A stretch of 30,425 nt of DNA. Origin: Tardiphaga sp. (GTDB lineage: Bacteria; Pseudomonadota; Alphaproteobacteria; Rhizobiales; Xanthobacteraceae). A model generated the notes under the pieces. The model did not search any database. It worked only from the letters and a program-made list of their open reading frames with translations, and was not told the origin of the DNA. Of the stretch, positions 25,536 through 30,425 are shown one piece after another; position 1 is the first letter of the stretch, and every line of letters starts with the position of its first letter. The stretch is taken from positions 1 to 30,425 of the forward strand of contig JACMOT010000579.1 of assembly GCA_014377915.1 (NCBI GenBank). Reading direction: 5' to 3'. Position numbers and translations under genes: made by a program.

Positions 25536-26090
25536 ATGCGCGTCGTCGGTGGACGGCTGAAGGGCCGCAACATCGCATCTCCTCAGACGCAGGCGATCCG
25601 TCCCACGGCGGACCGGCTGCGTGAGGCGCTGTTCAATATTCTGATCCATGCCTATGACAACCCGGTCGAGGACGCCCGCGTGCTCGACCTGTTCGCCGGC
25701 ACCGGCGCGCTCGGCATCGAGGCGGTGTCGCGCGGCGCCGGCTTCACGCTGTTCGTCGACAATGGCGCAGAGGCGCGCGCGCTGCTGCGCAACAATGTCG
25801 AGGCGCTCGGGCTTGGCGGCGTCACCAAGGTGTATCGCCGCGATGCCGCCAATCTCGGTCCGGCGCATCCGGTCGAGCCGTTCAGCCTGGTGTTTCTCGA
25901 TCCGCCCTACCGCATGAAGCTCGCGGAACAGGCGCTGGCCTCGCTGCGCGATGGCGGCTGGCTGACGCCGCGGGCTCTGCTGGTGGTGGAAGAAGCCAAG
26001 AACGCGGAATTCGCAGCGCCCGAGCATTTTGAAGAGCTCGAACGCCGCGCCTATGACGACACCGAATTCACCTTTTTGAGATTCCGCTGA
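25536..26090 (+). CDS. rsmD: 16S rRNA (guanine966-N2)-methyltransferase RsmD
   Basis: A 184-residue SAM-dependent enzyme that methylates G966 of 16S rRNA during 30S assembly. MRVVGGRLKGRNI and RPTADRLREALFNIL form the family N-terminus; DLFAGTGALGIEAVSRGA is the SAM-binding motif I and FLDPPYRM the catalytic NPPY-type motif. The ATG at 25536 fits the family; upstream open frame runs into the palindromic element. It follows the pseudouridine synthase gene as is usual in related genomes, both acting on rRNA. Confidence 0.95.
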   Translation: MRVVGGRLKGRNIASPQTQAIRPTADRLREALFNILIHAYDNPVEDARVLDLFAGTGALGIEAVSRGAGFTLFVDNGAEARALLRNNVEALGLGGVTKVYRRDAANLGPAHPVEPFSLVFLDPPYRMKLAEQALASLRDGGWLTPRALLVVEEAKNAEFAAPEHFEELERRAYDDTEFTFLRFR

Positions 26091-26092
26091 TC

Positions 26093-26170
26093 TGTAGGAT
26101 GGGTTGAGCGTCTTCGCGAAACCCATCACCCTCTGCCGATGGGTTTCGCAAGCGCTCAACTCATCCTACA
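26093..26170. repeat. GTAGGATGGGTTGAG long hairpin repeat, copy 1
   Basis: The outer 18-bp arms (26093-26110 and 26153-26170) match at 17 positions, and inner arms GCGAAACCCATC (26116-26127) and GATGGGTTTCGC (26138-26149) are perfect. It begins 2 bp after the rsmD stop and ends 20 bp before the VOC gene, so it may act as transcript end or mRNA stabiliser. A second copy is at 30138-30220. The sequence is similar to a hairpin repeat I know from many proteobacteria. Confidence 0.85.
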
Positions 26171-26190
26171 AAAATTCTGGGGAGAAAACG

Positions 26191-26577
26191 ATGACCTATC
26201 CGAACTACACTTGGGACCACGTCCACATCCGCACGCCGGACGTCGAAGCGATGGCAACCTGGTTCGCCGACACGCTGGGCGCCGAGATCGTGCGCAAGCC
26301 GGCGATGGTGATCATCCAGCTCGGTGGCGGCAGCATTTTTCTCGCCGAGGCGACCAGCGACGTCAATCCGCCGCCGCTGACGCCGTATCAGGGCCTCGAA
26401 CATATCGGACTGGCGGTCAAGGATATCGACGCGGTCGCCGCGTCGCTGAAAGCCAAGGGCGTGGAATTCACCAAGGAGCCGACCACCATCCGTCCCGGCA
26501 CCCGCATCTGCTTCATCGCTGGACCGCTGGGGATTTCGGTCGAGCTGCTGGAGCGCGACGCGAAGTATCAGGTATAG
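26191..26577 (+). CDS. VOC (glyoxalase/bleomycin resistance) superfamily protein
   Basis: A 128-residue protein with two beta-alpha-beta-beta-beta modules. YTWDHVHIRTPDVEAMATWFADTLG is the first, with a His as potential metal ligand; GLEHIGLAVKDIDAVAASLKAKG is the second, also with His; and GISVELLER near the C-terminus supplies a likely metal-binding Glu. These residues fit a metal-dependent lyase, isomerase or dioxygenase, but the substrate is unknown. GGGGAG seven bases before the ATG at 26191 is a good ribosome binding site. It lies between a hairpin repeat and the DUF559 unit. Confidence 0.87.
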   Translation: MTYPNYTWDHVHIRTPDVEAMATWFADTLGAEIVRKPAMVIIQLGGGSIFLAEATSDVNPPPLTPYQGLEHIGLAVKDIDAVAASLKAKGVEFTKEPTTIRPGTRICFIAGPLGISVELLERDAKYQV

Positions 26578-26586
26578 TGAGGGGTT

Positions 26587-26647
26587 TCCCTCCCCCGCGT
26601 CTTTCGCGTGGGGAGGGTGGCCGGCCCATAGGCCGGTCGGGTGGGGG
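26587..26647. repeat. Left inverted repeat of the DUF559 unit
   Basis: A 61-bp sequence that matches the complement of 26985-27045 at 58 positions. It contains two hairpins: CCCTCCCCCGCG with CGCG-T-GGGGAGGG around a 5-nt loop, and GGCCGGCC with GGCCGGTC around loop CATA. It starts 10 bp after the VOC stop and ends 6 bp before the GTG proposed as DUF559 start; its terminal GGGGG may act as part of the ribosome binding site. Confidence 0.9.
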
Positions 26648-26652
26648 ATGGC

Positions 26653-27048
26653 GTGGCAAACCAGAACGCGCGGGTACTCCGAAAGAACATGACGCCGCAG
26701 GAAGTGAAGCTGTGGGTGAAGCTACGTGAGCTCAAGCCCTTGGGCTTTCACTTCAGGCGGCAGGCGCCCATCCGCCATCTCATCGTTGATTTCGCTTCGT
26801 TTCACGATCACCTCGTAATCGAGGTCGATGGCGGGCAGCACGCCATGGAGCCGGGTGCAAAGCAAGATGCGGCGCGGGATGCATTTTTGCGCGGCGAAGG
26901 GTTTCGCTTGCTACGATTCTGGAATTCCGATGTCGATCAGAATTTGGACGGGGTTATGCACGTCGTATGGAGTGCGTTGAGGCACCCCCACCCGACCGGC
27001 CTTTCGGCCGGCCACCCTCCCCACGCGGAAGACGCGGGGGAGGGATAA
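26653..27048 (+). CDS. DUF559 protein (PDDEXK/Vsr-like nuclease fold)
   Basis: A 131-residue protein. LRKNMTPQEVKLW, LGFHFRRQAPI, HLIVDFASF and LVIEVDGGQH followed by GFRLLRFWNSDV make up a complete DUF559 domain. The family is related to very-short-patch-repair and restriction endonucleases; Asp in IVDF and Glu in IEVDG are the likely metal-site residues. Function in bacteria is not established. The start is either GTG 26653, with GGGGGA just upstream, or ATG 26689. The last ~20 residues (HPHPTGLSAGHPPH...) are encoded by the right inverted repeat, and the stop lies just outside it. Both gene ends thus coincide with the repeats, which suggests that gene and repeats move or spread as one unit. 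It is convergent with mutL. Confidence 0.88.
   Translation: MANQNARVLRKNMTPQEVKLWVKLRELKPLGFHFRRQAPIRHLIVDFASFHDHLVIEVDGGQHAMEPGAKQDAARDAFLRGEGFRLLRFWNSDVDQNLDGVMHVVWSALRHPHPTGLSAGHPPHAEDAGEG
26985..27045. repeat. Right inverted repeat of the DUF559 unit
   Basis: Inverted partner of 26587-26647 with 58 of 61 positions identical. The three differences are all in predicted hairpin loops (TCTTT against TCTTC; CATA against GAAA when both are read in the left-copy orientation). It encodes the C-terminal tail of the DUF559 protein and ends 18 bp before the mutL stop. The distance between the two copies is 337 bp. Confidence 0.9.
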
Positions 27049-27063
27049 CACCGCCGAACCCGC

Positions 27064-28884
27064 CTACCGTCTCCCGAACAGCTTCTCGATGTCGCTGAGC
27101 TTCAGTTCCACATAGGTCGGCCGGCCGTGGTTGCACTGGCCGGAGTTCGGCGTGTCTTCCATCTCGCGTAACAGCGCATTCATCTCTTCCGGCTTCAGCC
27201 GGCGGCCGGAGCGCACCGAACCATGGCAGGCCATGGTGGCGGCGACATGCATCAGCCGGCGCTCCAGCGGCAGCGCCTCGTCCCATTCCGCCATGTGTTC
27301 GGCCAAATCGCGCAGCAGCGCGCCGGCATTGGCCTTACCAAGCAAAGAGGGTGTTTCGCGCACGGCGACGGCACCGGGGCCGAAGGAATCGATGGCGAGG
27401 CCAAAGCCCGCCAGTTCCTCGGCGCGGTCGAGCAATTGTTCGACGGTGGCCTCGTCCATCTCGACGATTTCCGGGATCAGCAGGATCTGCCGCTGCACGC
27501 CATTGGCGGCGATCGAGGCCTTCAGCCGTTCATAGACGATGCGCTCATGCGCGGCGTGCTGGTCGACCACGATCATGCCGTCGCGGGTCTGCGACACGAT
27601 GTAGTTCTCGTGTAATTGCGCCCGCGCGGCACCGAGCGGGCGGTCGATCAGGTCGTTGTTCGGGGTTTGCTCGAAACGCACATCGGCGGCGGGCGTGCCG
27701 ACATCGAAACCAGCCTGGTCGGGCTCGGCCAGGGCGGCGGAGCCTTGGAAGGACGGCATCGCGCCGACGGGGTAGGAGGGCGACTGCCGCCATTCCCAAT
27801 TGGCGTTGGGACGCGTCGGGAAGTTCGGCGAAAAATTTGGCCGGAAGGACTCCAGCACCGCGCCGTCGCTATTGGCCGCGGTGCGGCGGCCTTCGCGCGC
27901 CAGGCCCTCCTTCAGCGCATGCACGATCAGGCCGCGCACGAGGCCGGCATTGCGGAACCGGACCTCGGTCTTGGCCGGGTGCACATTGGCGTCGACCTCC
28001 TGCGGATCGAGCGTCACGAACAGCGCCACCACCGGGTGGCGGTCGCGCGGCAGATAGTCGGAATAGGCGGCGCGCACCGCGCCGATGATCAGCTTGTCGC
28101 GCACCGGCCGGCCATTGACGAACAGATATTGCCCGAGCGCATTGGCCCGGGTCAGCGACGGCGCCGCGGCAAAGCCTTCGACGACAACGCCCTCGCGCTC
28201 CGAGCGGACCTCGATGGCGCTGAGCCGGAACTCGGCGCCGAGAATATCGCCGAGCCGGGTCAATTGTCCGGCGGGGCCGGGCAGCGCCGCGGCCCAGGTC
28301 ACGGGCGCGCGCTCCTCGCCGGCCATGCTGAAAGCGATATCCGGCCGCGCCATGGCGAGGCGACGTACCACTTCGCGGATCGCCTCGGCCTCGGTGCGGT
28401 CGGTCTTGAGAAATTTCAGCCGTGCCGGCGTCGCATAGAACAGGTCGCTGACCTCGACGCGGGTGCCCTGCGAGAGTGCCGCCGGCATGATCGGCGACTT
28501 GTCTCCGCCTTCCACCGCGAGCGACCAGGCATGCGGCTCGCTGGCATGCCGGGTAGTGATACCCAGTCGCGCCACCGAGCCGATCGACGGCAACGCCTCG
28601 CCGCGAAAGCCCAAAGTGCGGATCGCCAGCAGGTCCTCGTCGTCGAGCTTGGAGGTGGCGTGGCGGTCGGTGGCAAGCTGAAGGTCGGCATGGGTCATGC
28701 CGGCGCCGTCGTCGGTGATGCCGATCCGTCGCCTTCCGCCGCCGTCGCTGAACACGTCGATGCGGTGCGCGCCGGCATCGATGGCGTTCTCCACCAGTTC
28801 CTTCACCACGCTGGCCGGGCGCTCCACCACTTCGCCGGCGGCGATGCGGTTGACGATGGTTTCGGGCAGCTGACGAACGGGCAT
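27064..28884 (-). CDS. mutL: DNA mismatch repair protein MutL
   Basis: A 606-residue GHKL ATPase that links MutS mismatch recognition to strand removal. N-terminal motifs are complete: VKELVENAIDAGA, TDDGAGM and GFRGEALPSIGSV. A long variable linker (about 330-410) precedes the dimerisation domain. That domain has DQHAAHERIVYE beginning at D441, the DQHA(X)2E(X)4E endonuclease motif, and later ACHGSVRSG and CNHGRP, the metal-site motifs; so this MutL should nick DNA itself, as expected where MutH is absent. The ATG at 28884 is the family start; the longer upstream frame is spurious. Promoter not obvious in 28885-29171, a 287-bp gap otherwise without features. The 3' end faces the DUF559 unit. 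Confidence 0.96.
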   Translation of the reverse strand: MPVRQLPETIVNRIAAGEVVERPASVVKELVENAIDAGAHRIDVFSDGGGRRRIGITDDGAGMTHADLQLATDRHATSKLDDEDLLAIRTLGFRGEALPSIGSVARLGITTRHASEPHAWSLAVEGGDKSPIMPAALSQGTRVEVSDLFYATPARLKFLKTDRTEAEAIREVVRRLAMARPDIAFSMAGEERAPVTWAAALPGPAGQLTRLGDILGAEFRLSAIEVRSEREGVVVEGFAAAPSLTRANALGQYLFVNGRPVRDKLIIGAVRAAYSDYLPRDRHPVVALFVTLDPQEVDANVHPAKTEVRFRNAGLVRGLIVHALKEGLAREGRRTAANSDGAVLESFRPNFSPNFPTRPNANWEWRQSPSYPVGAMPSFQGSAALAEPDQAGFDVGTPAADVRFEQTPNNDLIDRPLGAARAQLHENYIVSQTRDGMIVVDQHAAHERIVYERLKASIAANGVQRQILLIPEIVEMDEATVEQLLDRAEELAGFGLAIDSFGPGAVAVRETPSLLGKANAGALLRDLAEHMAEWDEALPLERRLMHVAATMACHGSVRSGRRLKPEEMNALLREMEDTPNSGQCNHGRPTYVELKLSDIEKLFGRR

Positions 28885-29171
28885 GTCGGGACTCAGACGA
28901 AGGAGCTTTAATTTACGAGCTTTTGCGAGGGTGCGGGAGGGCCGGGGACGATATCTCCCCATTGTTTCACACGCCTGCGCCGCCGCATATGTGTCATGTC
29001 CCTGCAAAAATTCGTGAAATGAACGCGGTCTGTCTCCACTGCGAACACATGCGGGGGTCTTGATAGGTCTGCGTTGCTCGTAGCAATTCTCGTGTGATGG
29101 ACGGTTCCGCAAGACGCGGGCGGCGCACCATAGGCGGCACTGTCATCGCGCGACCATCCCAGGAGAAGCGA

Positions 29172-29480
29172 ATGAAGACTGTAAAAACTTCGGCGATCGC
29201 CCTCACGATTTCGGCCCTGATGGCCGGCCCGGTTCTGGCGCAAGGCGCTGCCTCGGATACACAGACGCGCGGCTCGATGCAGCAGGGCGGTGCCATTCAC
29301 GGCGGCGCCGCGGCAGGCGCCGGCACCGAAATGAAGGCCCCGGCCACCAAGGGCCCGGTTGGCTCCGCCACCGGCGGCACGGTGCGCGGAACCGCCGGCG
29401 CGACGGGCAATGCGGCGCCGGGTGCGGCGCCAAATGGTCTCGACGCCTCCGGCAGTGCCGCGGCGCCCAAACGCCATTAG
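29172..29480 (+). CDS. Small secreted Gly/Ala-rich protein, unknown function
   Basis: A 102-residue protein. MKTVKTSAIALTISALMAGPVLAQ is a signal peptide with cleavage after VLA. The ~79-residue mature part has no aromatic residues after the signal and is rich in Gly, Ala, Thr and Pro (GGAIHGGAAAGAG, GSATGGTVRGTAGATG), so it is likely unstructured in the periplasm or outside the cell. AGGAGAA five bases before the ATG and an intrinsic terminator 45 bp after the stop show a well-expressed single-gene unit. No family is recognised. Confidence 0.8.
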   Translation: MKTVKTSAIALTISALMAGPVLAQGAASDTQTRGSMQQGGAIHGGAAAGAGTEMKAPATKGPVGSATGGTVRGTAGATGNAAPGAAPNGLDASGSAAAPKRH

Positions 29481-29525
29481 CATGATCTAATCTGATGATC
29501 ACTCGCGGTCAGTGCGGGTGCGGGG

Positions 29526-29555
29526 ACGGCTCTTTCGAAAGGAAGGGCCGTTTTT
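29526..29555 (+). terminator. Intrinsic terminator of the small secreted protein gene
   Basis: ACGGCTCTT (29526-29534) pairs with AAGGGCCGT (29543-29551) with a single G-U pair, has an 8-nt loop, and runs directly into TTTTTGCTT. This is the only textbook rho-independent terminator seen in the window. Confidence 0.85.
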
Positions 29556-29577
29556 GCTTGGTGCCGACGCGCCCCGA

Positions 29578-29617
29578 CGTGATGCCATACGAAGGATGGC
29601 TTCGCAGATCCGGGACA
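29578..29617. repeat. Palindromic repeat element, copy B (short relative of 1985-2030)
   Basis: GATGCCATACGAAGGATGGCTTCGCAGATCCGGG here corresponds to GATGCAATACGAAGTATTGCTTCGCAGAACCGGG near 1989-2022. The hairpin GCCATAC/GGATGGC (one mismatch) replaces GCAATAC/GTATTGC of copy A, with one A-T to C-G compensatory change. It lies between the terminator and the arfB stop. Confidence 0.65.
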
Positions 29618-29625
29618 ACCGCGCC

Positions 29626-30045
29626 TCAGTCGTCGAAGCCGCCGGAGCCGCGTTTCGATTTCACGTCGCCGCGGCGCTTCTTGCCTTCCAGCCGGCGGGT
29701 TTTCGAGCCAAAGGTCGGCTTGGTGGCGCGGCGCGTGATCGGGCGGAATGCGGCCTCCCGCAGTAATTCGGTCAGGCGCTCGATGGCGTCGGCCTTGTTG
29801 CGTTCCTGGCTACGGAAGCGCTGGGCGTGGATCACGATCACGCCGTCTTTTGTCATGCGCTGGCCGGCCAGTGTCCGCAGCCGGATCACCATGTCCTCGG
29901 GAATGTTCAGCCGGGTGCTGTCGAAGCGGAGCTGTGCGGCGGTCGAGACCTTGTTGACGTTCTGCCCGCCCGGCCCGGAGGCGCGCACGAACGTCACCTC
30001 GATGTCGTTCGCGTCGATCGATAGATTGCGCGCAATCCGCAGCAT
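29626..30045 (-). CDS. arfB: Alternative ribosome-rescue factor ArfB (peptidyl-tRNA hydrolase YaeJ)
   Basis: A 139-residue protein that releases peptides from ribosomes stalled without a stop codon. The catalytic GGQ is at 26-28 in RASGPGGQNVNKVST, the release-factor class signature. The basic C-terminal tail (RRATKPTFGSKTRRLEGKKRR and on), which enters the empty mRNA channel in known ArfB, is complete. Length is standard; true release factors are far longer. ATG at 30045 has only a weak ribosome binding site. It faces the small secreted protein gene. Confidence 0.95.
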   Translation of the reverse strand: MLRIARNLSIDANDIEVTFVRASGPGGQNVNKVSTAAQLRFDSTRLNIPEDMVIRLRTLAGQRMTKDGVIVIHAQRFRSQERNKADAIERLTELLREAAFRPITRRATKPTFGSKTRRLEGKKRRGDVKSKRGSGGFDD

Positions 30046-30137
30046 GGAGGCTCACCGGGAGTAAAGATGGCGCCTGTGTAGCAGATTCTCACGCGGTGCC
30101 GCGGACGAGGTGCGTGGAAAGCGAAACGGCAGTGGCC

Positions 30138-30220
30138 GTAGGATGGGTTGAGTCCTTCGCGAAACCCATCGCTTTCATGCGCGGCCGTGATGGGTTTCGC
30201 AAAAGCTCAACCCATCCTGC
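30138..30220. repeat. GTAGGATGGGTTGAG long hairpin repeat, copy 2
   Basis: Outer arms 30138-30152 and 30206-30220 match at 14 of 15 positions; inner arms GCGAAACCCATC and GATGGGTTTCGC are perfect. It is the same repeat as 26093-26170, with a different central loop. It ends 10 bp before the -35 hexamer of the next promoter, upstream of arfB. Confidence 0.85.
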
Positions 30221-30229
30221 ATGTTTCTA

Positions 30230-30258
30230 TTGACATAAATCCTAATTAGGACTATTAG
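30230..30258 (+). promoter_or_regulatory. Sigma-70-type promoter with palindromic operator in the spacer
   Basis: TTGACA (30230-30235), a 17-bp spacer and TATTAG (30253-30258) form the best promoter match in the window. The spacer holds the perfect 12-bp palindrome TCCTAATTAGGA (30240-30251). A repressor bound there would block RNA polymerase. The TAATTA centre is typical of MarR-like operators; that assignment is inference, and no such regulator is in the window. Confidence 0.7.
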
Positions 30259-30289
30259 CTCGTTCGTCTTGTTTGCAAGGGGCACTGTC

Positions 30290-30425
30290 ATGAGGCGTCT
30301 TGGTAGCGGAGCAGGATGCGGTGTCCCGCGCGCGTGCCTCGCAAGCACGCCCCGGGAGGCTGGCGGTCACCGTCCGGGCCCACTACGGGGCTCTGCCTTG
30401 AATGGCTGGACGGGACAGCGAAAGG
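30290..30425 (+). CDS. Partial reading frame running off the window end, unrecognised
   Basis: An ATG with AAGGGG seven bases upstream starts 45 codons that remain open to the end. The peptide (MRRLGSGAGCGVPRACLAST...) is Gly/Arg-rich with two Cys and matches nothing I know. Codon third positions are much less GC-rich than in the neighbouring genes, so this may not be protein coding; it could be the 5' leader of a gene beyond the window. A 6-bp hairpin, GCGTGC/GCACGC (30332-30337, 30345-30350), and several GC-rich inverted stretches would fit a structured leader. Confidence 0.3.
   Translation, partial: MRRLGSGAGCGVPRACLASTPREAGGHRPGPLRGSALNGWTGQRK

Noticed and set aside
26578..27060. Classical insertion sequence at the DUF559 locus
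   Set aside because: No transposase domain and no visible target duplication; DUF559 is not a known transposase, so I list it as a candidate unit and not as an IS.
27616..28911. 431-residue plus-strand frame opposite mutL
   Set aside because: Antisense to a full-length mutL with all motifs intact; no recognisable domain.
30260..30425. Known riboswitch (cobalamin, Mn yybP-ykoY, guanidine) at the right end
   Set aside because: The region looks structured, but I could not match the core sequences of any of these classes.

Overview
The window looks like a chromosomal segment of an alphaproteobacterium of the Bradyrhizobium/Rhodopseudomonas group (Nitrobacteraceae). This rests on the high GC content, long antisense open frames produced by strong third-position GC, families common in that group (DUF2093, DUF4170, DUF6101, DUF6894), a MutL with an endonuclease motif, and several palindromic intergenic repeats typical of these genomes. 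No replicon, rRNA, tRNA, CRISPR array or classical insertion sequence is visible. The taxonomic call is inference from gene content, not a search.

Layout, left to right. 1-5.0 kb: a CheZ-type chemotaxis phosphatase, a secreted L,D-transpeptidase, a DUF2076 protein, and a translationally coupled pair made of a membrane glycosyltransferase and a ChbG/HpnK-type deacetylase. 5.0-8.1 kb: hisZ-hisG and rsmE on the minus strand. 8.2-12.9 kb: a secreted Cys protein, ubiA, a DUF6101 gene on the opposite strand, then pmbA and a cysQ-like phosphatase. 13.0-16.5 kb: an envelope operon (DUF4170, DUF374 acyltransferase, waaA, lpxK), all overlapping or coupled, with DUF2093 convergent at its end. 16.6-18.2 kb: xseA. 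18.3-20.7 kb: a four-gene unit (alpha/beta hydrolase, membrane protein, small winged-helix regulator, second membrane protein) behind a 19-bp perfect palindrome. 20.8-26.6 kb: purD, DUF6894, tadA, a pseudouridine synthase with a very long basic repeat-rich N-terminus, rsmD and a VOC protein. 26.6-27.05 kb: a DUF559 nuclease-like gene enclosed by two ~60-bp inverted repeats. 27.06-30.05 kb: mutL, a small secreted protein with its own terminator, and arfB. The right end has a good promoter with a palindromic operator and the first 45 codons of an unrecognised frame.

Most genes are housekeeping. The coherent groups are lipid A/Kdo assembly (DUF374, waaA, lpxK), the first step of histidine synthesis (hisZ, hisG), RNA modification and ribosome rescue (rsmE, tadA, rluB-like, rsmD, arfB), and a possible glycan or lipid A decoration pair (GT2 plus deacetylase).

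The strongest candidate for something undescribed is the DUF559 unit: a PDDEXK-like gene whose two ends lie inside inverted copies of a double-hairpin repeat, with all differences between the copies confined to predicted loops. It resembles in outline the REP/RAYT relation between palindromic repeats and a nuclease. The hydrolase/winged-helix operon is second. No gene-free stretch exceeds 300 bases; the longest are 894-1188, 28885-29171 and 10441-10723, and what they hold is listed.
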